The notes: a model not told the origin generated them from the sequence alone. A stretch of 64,000 nt of DNA from Streptococcus sanguinis SK1 = NCTC 7863 (GCF_000194945.1 NZ_GL878507.1:124001-188000), one strand, 5' to 3'. Counted from the first letter of the stretch, positions 16,006-25,172 are shown. A program made the numbers and translations.

Positions 16006-16329
16006 ATGAGTGGATTGGCTATTTTAGGTATCTGTCTAGTCGCGATTGGTCTTTTGACCATTGGCTACGGCGGCGTGACAGTTGGTTTTAGTTTGAGTGT
16101 GGATTTTCAGTCATTTTTAGTCGGAGGTCTTATTGTTGTCCTAATCGGAGCAGCTTTGATTCCGGGCTTGCCGGCAGTTGTTAAGCTGACGGCACTGGCT
16201 TTGACAACTTTGTCATTGCTGATGTACATTCACATGATGCCAGATTTGGAGTTCATGCTTATGCTCATCTCAGATGTCGTGGTTTTAGGTTTTGCGGCAT
16301 GGTTTGCTATCCTTTTTTTAAGAAAGTAG
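16006..16329 (+). CDS. small membrane protein under TetR control
   Basis: The 107-residue protein consists almost entirely of four hydrophobic helices (SGLAILGICLVAIGLLTIGY at the start, FAAWFAILFLRK at the end). AAGGAGGA lies six bases before ATG 16006; ATG 15982 in the same frame also has an AGGAAA and would add eight residues. I do not recognise the family. Its place behind the TetR operators and ahead of an NrdI-like flavodoxin suggests an inducible membrane function, perhaps linked to electron transfer or efflux, but nothing in the sequence proves this. Confidence 0.65.
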   Translation: MSGLAILGICLVAIGLLTIGYGGVTVGFSLSVDFQSFLVGGLIVVLIGAALIPGLPAVVKLTALALTTLSLLMYIHMMPDLEFMLMLISDVVVLGFAAWFAILFLRK

Positions 16330-16338
16330 GTGATGAAG

Positions 16339-16686
16339 ATGATTGTAGTTTATGATTCAAATACTGGTATTGGTAAACGATTTGCAGAATCACTGGGCTA
16401 TCCGACCCAGACCATCAAGGAGAAACTGGAAGAGCCCTGTATTCTCATTACTCGAAATGCTGGTGCTGGGAAAATTCCTTGGTCTACCAAACGCTTTATC
16501 AAGAAACATCCTGGGCTGATTAAAGGTTTTGTTAACAATGGTGACTCTGTTAAACACGGCCGGACCTTCTGCGGGGCGACGGCTTTGATTATCGAAAAAT
16601 ATGGGCTCCAGCATATCTGCGATATTGACCAAGGCGGAACTCCAGAAGATGTCAAGACTGTGCAGGCATTTTTGGCGAAGTGCTAG
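16339..16686 (+). CDS. NrdI-like flavodoxin (paralogue 2)
   Basis: The 115-residue protein starts at ATG 16339, chosen because AGGTGA lies five bases upstream; GTG 16330 and ATG 16333 are in frame too. It has the flavodoxin start MIVVYDSNTGIGKRFAESLG, the NrdI-type RNAGAGKIPWSTKRFI and GRTFCGATALI. It is clearly homologous to the gene at 5533 (about half the residues identical by eye). No class Ib ribonucleotide reductase genes are in the window. It is probably cotranscribed with the preceding membrane protein under TetR control. Confidence 0.78.
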   Translation: MIVVYDSNTGIGKRFAESLGYPTQTIKEKLEEPCILITRNAGAGKIPWSTKRFIKKHPGLIKGFVNNGDSVKHGRTFCGATALIIEKYGLQHICDIDQGGTPEDVKTVQAFLAKC

Positions 16687-16719
16687 CCTCATCAAGTTTC
16701 GCATAAATGGAGGACTCGT

Positions 16720-16905
16720 ATGCCTAGGTTCAAGAAAATTGGGAGCTTGTTTTTGGCTCTGATTTCTGTCTTTATCCTAACGGCCTGCGGGCATACACAG
16801 AAAGAGCCCGACACTTCAGATAAGACGGAAAGAAATTCTTCCAAACAAGAAGAAACAGCTCAGAATCAGGTAGATGCAACTTCCAGTGCGTCACAGAAAG
16901 ATTGA
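16720..16905 (+). CDS. small lipoprotein
   Basis: The 61-residue protein starts at ATG 16720 after AATGGAGGACTCG. A basic start, a hydrophobic core and the lipobox LTAC-G (Cys23) mark a lipoprotein. The mature part is a short, polar, low-complexity tail rich in K, E, S, T and Q, without a fold. It would be a surface-exposed lipopeptide. Function unknown. Confidence 0.7.
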   Translation: MPRFKKIGSLFLALISVFILTACGHTQKEPDTSDKTERNSSKQEETAQNQVDATSSASQKD

Positions 16906-16980
16906 CTTTTTTGTCAAAATAGAAGAGCTGAAGTTGTTCAATGATTTTTAGGTCATCTTTTGGCCTGTTTTGCCTACCAT

Positions 16981-17020
16981 AAAGGAGAGAGAAGGCTTAG
17001 CGTCTTCTTTCTCCTTTTTT
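16981..17020 (+). terminator. intrinsic terminator
   Basis: GGAGAGAGAAG...CTTCTTTCTCC followed by TTTTTT, downstream of the lipoprotein gene. Confidence 0.75.
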
Positions 17021-17066
17021 ATGATAAAACCCTGTGAGCATTCCTATAGTTTTTTAATAGTCAATA

Positions 17067-17075
17067 TGGTACAAT
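17067..17075 (+). promoter_or_regulatory. extended -10 of LPXTG gene 1
   Basis: TGG-TACAAT forms an extended -10, about 120 bp before the start codon. No clear -35 is present. Confidence 0.45.
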
Positions 17076-17198
17076 GAATTAGTATTGTCTTTCCAGTGTT
17101 TGTCAAAAAGGCAGAAAAACATGAAAAGAACGTGTTCGACTGGCTGGCCAATACGCTGTACTTTTAAACAAATTTTACTTGTGAGAAAGGAAGATTGC

Positions 17199-19052
17199 AT
17201 GAATAAAAAACTGAGAGTATGGTTTCAGCTCATCATTCTCTGTCTAGGTGTGTTCCTGCCTTTCCTAGCCGGAACCCTTAAGGCTCATGCGGCGGAGCTC
17301 AATGATGTCATCACTGAGATGCACCTGACCACTAACTCTGGTGAGCAGCTGACCAATGGTGTAGATATCTGGCAGACCTTCCGAGTCTATGCTAAGTTTG
17401 CCCTGCCGGACAACCAAGCCCATGCGGGTGATACGACAGTGATTCATTTGCCGAATGAATTTACCTTTGGGAATTCCTCAGCTATTGAGCTCAAGGATGA
17501 AAACGGAGCCCTGGTGGCTAATGGAGTCCTGGATAGCAATGCCAAGACCATCACACTGACCTACACAGACTATGTGGAGCAGAAGTCTGGTGTCAGAGGC
17601 GAGTTTTTCTTCTATTCGCGGATTGACCACGAGGTCGTCACAGAGGAAAGAGATATTCCAGCTACTTTCACTGTAGGCAATAATAGAATTCCAGCCGGCA
17701 GCATTCACTATAATGGGCCGCCGAAAAAGTATGAGTCTCTGCTAGAAAAGAGTGCTTTTCAGTGGGATGCTGATGCTAAGAATGAAATCCGCTACAATGT
17801 AGCCATTAACCGCAACATGGGCAATTACAAAAATGTCTCTGTGACGGACAAGTTGGGTGATACAAACGCTAAGATTGTTCAAGACTCTGTACGGGTTTAT
17901 AAGGTTTCTTGGCGCTGGAATAATGGAGATTGGGCGCGTGATTCGACTGAAGATGTAACAGCAGACTTCCAGTCTAAGATGACCTTTGGCGCTGAAGGCG
18001 ATAGCTTGACAATCAACTTCGGAGATGTAGAAGGCTTCGGCTACCTAGTTGAGTACAAGACGCTGGCCGACTATGATTTGGCTGATGGAGAGGTTGTAGG
18101 AAATAAGGCTACCATGAACTACAACAATACCGAGACAGTGTCTGTCACCAACGAGTACTCTTATCAGATTGCTGGCGGAAAGTCCGAAGGCTATAACTTC
18201 AAGGTTAAGGTCCACAAGACAGATGAGTCTAATGCTTCTCTGAGCGGTGCAGTCTTTGAAGTGGTGCGGAAAGCGACCAATAAGGTGGTTGGCACAATCA
18301 CGACAGATGCAGATGGGAACGCGGAAGTTGGTAATCTTCTGCGTGACACTTATATCCTGCGTGAAACGACTGCTCCAGCTGGTTACGATCGCCTGACAGA
18401 GGATATTACCATCAGTCCAACAGATTTTGGTAAGACTTTGAACGTAGGCAGTCCGGAATCTGGAGATTCTGGAGACAGCAGATTGGTTGCAGTCAATGTG
18501 GTCAATAAGAAAACTCAAACTCCAACAGATAAACAGGTTACTTTCAGTAAGGTCAATCTAGCTGGTGAGGAAATTGCCGGTGCTCAGATTCAGATTTTCA
18601 AGGGACGGGAAAGCAAGGGCAGTCCTGTCGCATCTTGGACTTCAGAAGCTGACCAATCTAAGGAAATTAACCTAGAGCCAGGTATTTACACCTTCCATGA
18701 GGAAGCGGCTCCGACAGGTTATCTGGCTGTGACTGATATTGTCTTCCAAGTCAATGAAGATGGCACTGTAACAGTTCTAGACGCTAATAGCAATGCAGTA
18801 GAGTATACAGATGGTAAGTTGTTCATTACTGACCAAGCGGCACCAGCTGCACCTGGTACGCCTGATAAAGCAGTTCAAGGTGGCATTAAGCCAAATCAAT
18901 CATCTGATTCTGATAAAGCAGCAGACGGTCAAGGAAAATCTAAAAAAGTTCTTCCTGCGACTGGCTCTGCTGAAAGCCTTGGACTAGTTCTTGCTGGTCT
19001 GGTAGTCCTGGCTCTTTTAGGACTTTACCGTAAGACTCGACTGAGTAAATAA
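17199..19052 (+). CDS. LPXTG cell-wall-anchored adhesin, short paralogue
   Basis: The 617-residue protein starts at ATG 17199 after GTGAGAAAGGAAGATTGC. A signal peptide ends near AHAAE (about residue 32). An adhesin head of SdrG/Cna-like Ig folds follows (FRVYAKFALPDNQAHAGDTT to about residue 330, including SWRWNNGDWARDSTEDVT), then two SpaA/Cna-B domains (FKVKVHKTDESNASLSGAVF and VTFSKVNLAGEEIAGAQIQI). A proline-rich spacer and the sorting signal LPATG, a hydrophobic stretch and RKTRLSK end it. Sortase A would anchor it to peptidoglycan. The Cna-B domains hold the Lys and the E-x-APxGY glutamate needed for internal isopeptide bonds. It probably binds a host matrix protein. Confidence 0.88.
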   Translation: MNKKLRVWFQLIILCLGVFLPFLAGTLKAHAAELNDVITEMHLTTNSGEQLTNGVDIWQTFRVYAKFALPDNQAHAGDTTVIHLPNEFTFGNSSAIELKDENGALVANGVLDSNAKTITLTYTDYVEQKSGVRGEFFFYSRIDHEVVTEERDIPATFTVGNNRIPAGSIHYNGPPKKYESLLEKSAFQWDADAKNEIRYNVAINRNMGNYKNVSVTDKLGDTNAKIVQDSVRVYKVSWRWNNGDWARDSTEDVTADFQSKMTFGAEGDSLTINFGDVEGFGYLVEYKTLADYDLADGEVVGNKATMNYNNTETVSVTNEYSYQIAGGKSEGYNFKVKVHKTDESNASLSGAVFEVVRKATNKVVGTITTDADGNAEVGNLLRDTYILRETTAPAGYDRLTEDITISPTDFGKTLNVGSPESGDSGDSRLVAVNVVNKKTQTPTDKQVTFSKVNLAGEEIAGAQIQIFKGRESKGSPVASWTSEADQSKEINLEPGIYTFHEEAAPTGYLAVTDIVFQVNEDGTVTVLDANSNAVEYTDGKLFITDQAAPAAPGTPDKAVQGGIKPNQSSDSDKAADGQGKSKKVLPATGSAESLGLVLAGLVVLALLGLYRKTRLSK

Positions 19053-19095
19053 ACAAAGAGAGGATAAGGCAGAATGCTTTATCTTCTTTTGTTTG
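19051..19095 (+). terminator. intrinsic terminator of LPXTG gene 1
   Basis: AAACAAAGAGAGGATAAGGC pairs with GCTTTATCTTCTTTTGTTT, overlapping the stop codon region. Confidence 0.65.
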
Positions 19096-19236
19096 CTTAT
19101 TTTGTCTAGCTATTTTGCAACTTACTGAGCAATTTCTTCCAGTTACTTATGCAGGGCAGCCACTTACGGAAAAACTCTTGTTTTTGTCTCAGAATCCTCT
19201 ATAATAAATGACAAATAGAAAAAGGAGACAGAAGAT

Positions 19237-19977
19237 ATGACAGATACAAAAATACAAGAGAAGTTCAAGCCAGGTTTGAAGTTAGCGGATTTTCAAAAAG
19301 ATGGAGACATCTATCTGGCGCTGAATTCGGACTATGTCTCAGGGGACAATGCCAAGTATATGACCATGTACAATCGCTTGGCTCGCTGGTATGATTTTGG
19401 TGAAAAATGGATAGGGCCACTTCTCCATGGCAAAGCTATTGACAAGCTGAGAAAGGACCAGATGGCAGAAATAGAATGGAAAGATCATCTATCCGTCCTT
19501 TATGTCTCTATCGGGACTGGTCAAGACCTGCGCTACATTCCTGAGAATATTGACCTGAAAAGCCTAGACTTTGTTGGGGCAGATATTTCCATAGGCATGC
19601 TGAAAAAATGTCAGAAATCCTGTGCCAAGAAGACAAATCTGCAACTCTTTCATGCTTGTGCAGAGGATCTGCCTTTTGCAGATAATAGCTTTGACATCGT
19701 CTATCATATCGGTGGAATTAATTTCTTTAGTGATAAGGCCAAGGCCATGCAGGAAATGCTGCGGGTGGCTAAGCCAGGAACTAAGATTATGATTTCAGAC
19801 GAGACGGCAGACTATGTGGACCAGCAATATAAGAAGAACCACTTCAGCAAGGACTATTTTAAGGACGCTACCGTTGATTTGGGAGAAATTGAGGCCGCTA
19901 TACCGGCCGGTGTCAAGGAGAAGGAGTTGAAACTCCTCTGGGACGGAAAATTTTATGTCCTGACGTTTAGGAAATAA
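19237..19977 (+). CDS. class I SAM-dependent methyltransferase
   Basis: The 246-residue protein starts at ATG 19237 after AAAAGGAGACAG. It has a Rossmann methyltransferase core: motif I LYVSIGTGQDLRYI, acidic strand-2 end FVGADIS, motif II ACAEDLPFADNSFDIVYHIG and LRVAKPGTKIMISDET, like UbiE/Methyltransf_11 proteins. The 90-residue N-terminal part includes YNRLARWYDFGEKW, typical of the menaquinone/ubiquinone and small-molecule branch. No biosynthetic partner genes are adjacent and the substrate is unknown. It lies between the two LPXTG genes. Confidence 0.8.
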   Translation: MTDTKIQEKFKPGLKLADFQKDGDIYLALNSDYVSGDNAKYMTMYNRLARWYDFGEKWIGPLLHGKAIDKLRKDQMAEIEWKDHLSVLYVSIGTGQDLRYIPENIDLKSLDFVGADISIGMLKKCQKSCAKKTNLQLFHACAEDLPFADNSFDIVYHIGGINFFSDKAKAMQEMLRVAKPGTKIMISDETADYVDQQYKKNHFSKDYFKDATVDLGEIEAAIPAGVKEKELKLLWDGKFYVLTFRK

Positions 19978-20301
19978 ATCAGAAGAACTGGACTTTTTCC
20001 GGTTTTTCTATGTTATTGAGGACATTGATTGTCAGACGTAATTGACCCTAACAATAGTGGTTTGATTTGCGAATGAACCATATAAATCGTCCACCTCTTC
20101 TAAATGACAAAAAGGTAAACAAATGTTAAAAAAATCTCCTTTTGTGTATAGCCATTTTTCTTATAGTATGATAAAATGTAGATGTAATGTATCTATAAAT
20201 GTTCGCTTTTAAAAAGTGAGCACTGACAAGATGGGGAAGCTCAGTTAGTATACAATTACATTGTACATTTAAAACTGAATATTGTGAGAAAGGAAAATTG
20301 C
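19978..20301 (+). promoter_or_regulatory. intergenic control region and leader of LPXTG gene 2
   Basis: This 324-bp gap has no gene. It holds overlapping -10-like sequences (TATAGTATGAT...TAAAAT at about 20162-20177) and a leader of about 125 nt. The leader has a wobble-paired hairpin near 20200-20223 (GTTCGCTTTT against AAAAGTGAGC) and a perfect short hairpin TACAAT-tac-ATTGTA at 20251-20265. The final GTGAGAAAGGAAAATTGC before the start is nearly the same as in LPXTG gene 1. A TGACA-AAAA-GGTAA near 20105 resembles the BceR-type box but lacks the spacing rules. Confidence 0.5.
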
Positions 20302-23300
20302 ATGAACAAAAGGATTAGAGCATTGCTCCACCTTATTATTCTTTGTTTAGGAGTCATTTTGCCATCAGTTGCTCCTCTTACTCAGGTGCAAGCAGCTGAG
20401 TTTGGTGGTGTTATCACTGAGATGAGCCTGAAGAATTCTTCGGGTGGTGATTTGACGCAGGGAATTGATATATGGGAAACTTTTCGAGTTTACGCAAAGT
20501 TTGTCTTGCCGGATAACCAAGTACATCAAGGAGATACGACAAAAATCACCTTGCCTTCTGAGTATGCTTTTGGGAACTCTTCAGCTATTGAACTTAAGGA
20601 CAGCTCGGATAACGTAGTGGCAAATGGATTTTTGGATTCAACCAACAAGACCATTACTTTGACCTATACAAATTATGTTGAGCAAAAGTCTGGTGTCCAA
20701 GGAGAATTCTTCTTCTATGCACGAGTTGACCATGATGTTGTGAGACAAGAAGGTGACTTGAATGGTGGATTTACCGTAGGAGGTCGGATGTTGTATCCGG
20801 GAATCGTCCATTATAATGGACCACCCAAAAGATATGACTCAAAAATTGAGAAGAGCTCTTATCAGGCAGCAGAAGACGGTAAGAACGAAGTTCATTACAA
20901 TATTGCGATTAACCGCAATATGGAGCATTATACCGATGTAACGATAACTGACAAGATTACCTCGCCTAATTTTAAAATCATGAGAGACTCAATTCGGGTC
21001 TATAAAATTGCTTGGCGCTGGAATAATGGAGATTGGGTGCGGGATTCAACAGAAGACGTGACAGCTAATTTCCAATCAAAAATCACGGAAAATGCTGCTG
21101 GTGATGGATTCACGATCGACCTTGGCGACATGGATGGTTTCGGGTATTTGCTGGACTATAAGACAAAAGCAGATTACGATCTTGTTGATGGTGAGCGTGT
21201 TTCCAATAGTGCTACAATGACCTATAACGGTGGTCAAACAACGACATCAGCTGAAAATCGCTCTTATCAAATTGCCGGCGGTGTTGGAGAAGGCTATGTT
21301 TTCACTATTAAGCTCCATAAGGTCAATGAAAATGGTGAAAATCTGCAAGGTGCTGAATTTGAAGTTGTTCGTGATCGGAGCGGTGCAGTTGTCGGGAAAT
21401 TAACCACAGATTCTAACGGGAATGCCAACTTGGGTGACTTGTTGCGTGATGATTATACCATACGTGAAGTGACTCCTCCTACAGGATATGATAAATTAAC
21501 TGAGGAAATTAAGATTGGTGCCCAGGATTTTGGATCAGACAAATCTGTATCGCGTGAAATCGTCAATAAGAAGACGGTAACCGAGCAGGATATAACCTTC
21601 AAAAAGGTAGATCCAAACGGAAAATTAATTCCTGGTGCGGAACTAAAAATCTATAAAGGTGATCATGTTGAACAGGAAGAAGCTCCTGTTGCAGACTGGA
21701 CTTCAGAAGAAAATACTTCTAAAGTAATAAAACTGTCTCCAGGTACCTATACTTTGACTGAAGCCAACGCTCCTGTTGGTTATCAATATGTTGAAGATAT
21801 CACATTTACTGTCGGTGCTAATGGAACTGTTGCTCTTGTGAAAAAAGGAGCAGAAGATACCGTTCAAGCAGCGGGTTCAATTCTGACGATTACCGACAAG
21901 GAGGACAATAGTCCTAAAGCCATTACCTTCAGCAAGGTTAACCTAGGTGGTACTGAAATTGCTGGTGCTCAAATTAAGATTTTCAAAGGCAACAAAGCGC
22001 AGGGTCAAGCAGTCGAAAGCTGGACTTCCGAAGCTAATCAGTCTAAAGAAATCAATTTGGAGCCTGGTACTTACACCTTCCATGAGGAAGCAGCACCAAC
22101 AGGTTACCTTAAAGTTACGGACATCACTTTCCAAGTCAAGCATGACGGCACAGTGGAAGTGACCAATGTCGGTGAGAAAGACTCTAAAGGTGAAAACAAC
22201 AAGGTTGTGACTGACGGAGCAACTTTGAAGGTAACAGACAAGGATGACGACTCAGAACGAGATGTGACGATCAAGAAAGTAGATCCAAACGGGAAGGAAA
22301 TTCCTGGTGCGAAATTGAAACTCTACAAAGGCAGTCAGATTCGTCCTGAAGCTAAGCCTCTTGCAGAGTGGACATCCGAAGCCAACGCATCTAAGGTAGT
22401 AAAATTAGCTCCAGGAACTTATTCTCTGAAAGAGAGCCTTGCTCCTGCTGGATTTGTAGCTGTAGAAGATATTAAATTCACAGTTCATTCTGATGGCACC
22501 ATTACAGTTGATGCTAAAGGAGCAACAGATTCTGTTGAAGCAAATGGCTTGGTTCTTACTGTAACCGATAAAGAGGACAATAGTCTTAAAGCCATTACTT
22601 TCAGTAAGGTCAATCTCGGCGGTACTGAGATTGCTGGTGCAGAGATTAAGATCTACAAGGGAGACAAAGCTGAAGGCCAAGCAGTAGAAAGCTGGACATC
22701 CGAAGCTAATCAGTCTAAGGACATCAACTTGGCACCAGGTACTTATACCTTCCATGAGGAAGCAGCTCCAACCGGTTACCTTAAAGTTACTGACATTACT
22801 TTCCAAGTCAAAACAGACGGTACAGTGGAAGTGACCAATGTCGGTGAGAAAGACTCCAAAGGAGAAAACAATAAGGTTGTGACTGACGGAGCAACCTTGA
22901 AGGTAACAGACAAGGATGACGACTCAGAACGTGATGTGACCATCAAGAAAGTAGATCCAAACGGGAAGGAAATCCCAGGGGCGAAATTGAAACTCTACAA
23001 AGGCAGTCGGATTCGTCCTGAAGCTAAGCCTCTTGCAGAGTGGACATCCGAAGCCAGCGCATCTAAGGTAGTAAAATTAGCTCCAGGGACATATTCTCTG
23101 AAAGAAAGCCTTGCTCCTGCTGGATTTGTAGCTGTAGAAGATATAAAATTCACAGTTCATTCTGATGGCACCATTACAGTTGATGCTAAAGGCGCAACAG
23201 ATTCTGTTGAAGCAAATGGCTTGGTTCTTACTGTAACAGATAAAGAGGACAATAGTCTGAAAGCCATTACTTTCAGTAAAGTTAACCTTGGTGGTACAGA

Positions 23301-25167
23301 AATTGCTGGTGCTGAGATTAAGATCTACAAGGGCGAGAAAGCTGAAGGTACAGCATTAGAAAGCTGGACTTCTGAAGCTAATCAGTCTAAGGAAATCAAT
23401 TTGGCACCTGGTACTTATACTTTTCATGAGGAAGCGGCTCCAACAGGTTACCTCAAAGTGACCGACATCACCTTCCAAGTCAAACAAGACGGTACAGTGG
23501 AAGTGACCAATGTTGGCGAGAAAGACTCTAAAGGTGAATCTAACACCGTTGCGACCAATGGTTCAACTGTTACAGTGACTGACAAGGATGATGATCTCCC
23601 ACGTAAGGTGACCTTCAGCAAGGTCAACCTCGGCGGTACTGAAATCGCTGGTGCTGAAATCAAGATTTATAAGGGCGAAAAAGCTGAAGGCCAAGCAGTC
23701 GAAAGCTGGACTTCTGAAGCTGGTAAGTCTAAAGAATTAAACTTGACTCCAGGTACTTATACTTTCCATGAGGAAGCAGCCCCAACCGGCTACCTCAAAG
23801 TAACAGACATTACTTTCCAAGTAAAAACTGACGGAACAGTAGAAGTGACAAACGTTGGCGAGAAAGACGCTAAGGGCGAAGAGAACAAGGTCGTAACAAA
23901 CGGTTCAACTGTTACAGTGACCGATAAGGATGATGATCTTCCACGTAAGATTACCTTCAGCAAGGTCAACCTCGGCGGTACAGAAATCGCCGGTGCAGAG
24001 ATCAAGATCTACAAGGGCGAGAAAGCTGAAGGAAACGCAGTCGAAAGCTGGACATCCGAAGCTGGTAAGTCTAAAGAATTGAACTTGACTCCAGGTACTT
24101 ATACCTTCCATGAGGAAGCAGCCCCAACCGGTTACCTCAAAGTAACCGACATCACATTCCAAGTAAAAACTGACGGCACAGTAGAAGTGACAAATGTTGG
24201 TGAGAAGGACTCTAAAGGTGAAGAGAACAAGGTCGTAACAAACGGCTCAACTGTTACAGTGACCGATAAGGATGATGATCTTCCACGTAAGGTAACTTTC
24301 AGTAAGGTCAACCTTGGAGGTACAGAAATCGCCGGTGCTCAGATCAAGATCTACAAGGGCGATAAAGCTGAAGGTATAGCCGTTGAAAGCTGGACATCTG
24401 AAGCTGGTAAGTCTAAAGAATTGAACTTGACTCCAGGTACTTATACCTTCCATGAGGAAGCCGCTCCAACCGGTTACCTCAAAGTGACCGACATCACCTT
24501 CCAAGTCAAACAAGACGGCACAGTGGAAGTGACAAACGTTGGCGAGAAAGACTCTAAGGGTGAAGACAACAAGGTCGTAATAAACGGCTCAACTGTTACA
24601 GTAACGGATAAAGACGATGATCTTCCACGTAAGGTGACCTTCAGCAAGATCAACCTCGGCGGTACTGAAATTGCTGGTGCAGAGATTCAAATTTTCCAAG
24701 GCAAAGAGGCAACTGGCAATCCTGTAGCGAAATGGACTTCAGAAGCAAATACATCGCATGAGCTTGGATTAGCTCCTGGAGTATATACCTTCCATGAAGC
24801 TGCAGCCCCAACCGGTTACCTAGCTGTTACCGACATTGTGTTCCAAGTGAATCTTGATGGCACAGTAACAGTTGTAAATGCTGATGGAAATACAGTAGAA
24901 TACAAGGATGGGACGTTAGTCGTAACTGACCAAACGAAACCGACTGGCCCAGACAAGGATCCGTCTAAAAAAACAGATGAACCAGATCCGAAAAAATCAA
25001 ATCAAGATAAACCAATAGAAAAAGACCAAGATAAACCTGGAGATAAGGGGAAGACGAAGAAAATTCTGCCTTTCACAGGTACAGAAATCAGCTTTACGCT
25101 ACTTGCTTTCGGTCTGATTCTGATAGTTGGTTGTGGGGTTTATTTCGGGATCCGTTTCAAAAAATAA
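20302..25167 (+). CDS. LPXTG adhesin with about ten Cna-B/SpaA repeats
   Basis: The 1621-residue protein starts at ATG 20302 after GAGAAAGGAAAATTGC. A signal peptide ends near VQAAE (about residue 33). The N-terminal adhesin head of about 300 residues is paralogous to the protein at 17199 (shared NNGDW-RDSTEDVTA-FQSK). A first SpaA domain (FTIKLHKVNENGENLQGAEF) is followed by ten repeats of 110-114 residues in two classes: three KKVDPNGK repeats and seven KVNLGGTEIAGA repeats. Each has the HEEAAPTGY or ESLAPAGF glutamate motif for isopeptide formation. A charged D/K/P spacer, LPFTG, a hydrophobic helix and RFKK end the protein. It is a sortase-anchored stalked surface adhesin; the ligand is unknown. 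Confidence 0.9.
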   Translation: MNKRIRALLHLIILCLGVILPSVAPLTQVQAAEFGGVITEMSLKNSSGGDLTQGIDIWETFRVYAKFVLPDNQVHQGDTTKITLPSEYAFGNSSAIELKDSSDNVVANGFLDSTNKTITLTYTNYVEQKSGVQGEFFFYARVDHDVVRQEGDLNGGFTVGGRMLYPGIVHYNGPPKRYDSKIEKSSYQAAEDGKNEVHYNIAINRNMEHYTDVTITDKITSPNFKIMRDSIRVYKIAWRWNNGDWVRDSTEDVTANFQSKITENAAGDGFTIDLGDMDGFGYLLDYKTKADYDLVDGERVSNSATMTYNGGQTTTSAENRSYQIAGGVGEGYVFTIKLHKVNENGENLQGAEFEVVRDRSGAVVGKLTTDSNGNANLGDLLRDDYTIREVTPPTGYDKLTEEIKIGAQDFGSDKSVSREIVNKKTVTEQDITFKKVDPNGKLIPGAELKIYKGDHVEQEEAPVADWTSEENTSKVIKLSPGTYTLTEANAPVGYQYVEDITFTVGANGTVALVKKGAEDTVQAAGSILTITDKEDNSPKAITFSKVNLGGTEIAGAQIKIFKGNKAQGQAVESWTSEANQSKEINLEPGTYTFHEEAAPTGYLKVTDITFQVKHDGTVEVTNVGEKDSKGENNKVVTDGATLKVTDKDDDSERDVTIKKVDPNGKEIPGAKLKLYKGSQIRPEAKPLAEWTSEANASKVVKLAPGTYSLKESLAPAGFVAVEDIKFTVHSDGTITVDAKGATDSVEANGLVLTVTDKEDNSLKAITFSKVNLGGTEIAGAEIKIYKGDKAEGQAVESWTSEANQSKDINLAPGTYTFHEEAAPTGYLKVTDITFQVKTDGTVEVTNVGEKDSKGENNKVVTDGATLKVTDKDDDSERDVTIKKVDPNGKEIPGAKLKLYKGSRIRPEAKPLAEWTSEASASKVVKLAPGTYSLKESLAPAGFVAVEDIKFTVHSDGTITVDAKGATDSVEANGLVLTVTDKEDNSLKAITFSKVNLGGTEIAGAEIKIYKGEKAEGTALESWTSEANQSKEINLAPGTYTFHEEAAPTGYLKVTDITFQVKQDGTVEVTNVGEKDSKGESNTVATNGSTVTVTDKDDDLPRKVTFSKVNLGGTEIAGAEIKIYKGEKAEGQAVESWTSEAGKSKELNLTPGTYTFHEEAAPTGYLKVTDITFQVKTDGTVEVTNVGEKDAKGEENKVVTNGSTVTVTDKDDDLPRKITFSKVNLGGTEIAGAEIKIYKGEKAEGNAVESWTSEAGKSKELNLTPGTYTFHEEAAPTGYLKVTDITFQVKTDGTVEVTNVGEKDSKGEENKVVTNGSTVTVTDKDDDLPRKVTFSKVNLGGTEIAGAQIKIYKGDKAEGIAVESWTSEAGKSKELNLTPGTYTFHEEAAPTGYLKVTDITFQVKQDGTVEVTNVGEKDSKGEDNKVVINGSTVTVTDKDDDLPRKVTFSKINLGGTEIAGAEIQIFQGKEATGNPVAKWTSEANTSHELGLAPGVYTFHEAAAPTGYLAVTDIVFQVNLDGTVTVVNADGNTVEYKDGTLVVTDQTKPTGPDKDPSKKTDEPDPKKSNQDKPIEKDQDKPGDKGKTKKILPFTGTEISFTLLAFGLILIVGCGVYFGIRFKK
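21585..24930 (+). repeat. Cna-B repeat array in two interleaved classes
   Basis: In DNA order the repeats are K-P-N-G (B) and N-L-G-G (A): B1, A1, B2, A2, B3, A3, A4, A5, A6, A7. The B2-A2 pair and the B3-A3 pair form a near-identical 672-bp tandem unit (phase points 22261 and 22933). A4 to A7 repeat at exactly 342 bp (phase points 23602, 23944, 24286, 24628). Many copies differ only at third codon positions. The array will recombine easily and its copy number probably varies between strains. Confidence 0.88.
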
Positions 25168-25172
25168 AACAG

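Noticed and set aside
20105..20118. TGACA-AAAA-GGTAA upstream of the giant adhesin as a sixth BceR-type operator
   Set aside because: The right half-site has a mismatch, no TGNAAG half-site follows at 20-21 bp and no -10 lies at the required distance.
23448..24513. Minus-strand open frames of 70-90 codons inside the adhesin gene
   Set aside because: They recur with the repeat period and are shadows of the plus-strand coding repeats, without ribosome binding sites.
21585..24930. Regular repeats as a CRISPR array or minisatellite
   Set aside because: The 342- and 672-bp periods are in-frame protein repeats of Cna-B domains; there are no short repeats with unique spacers.
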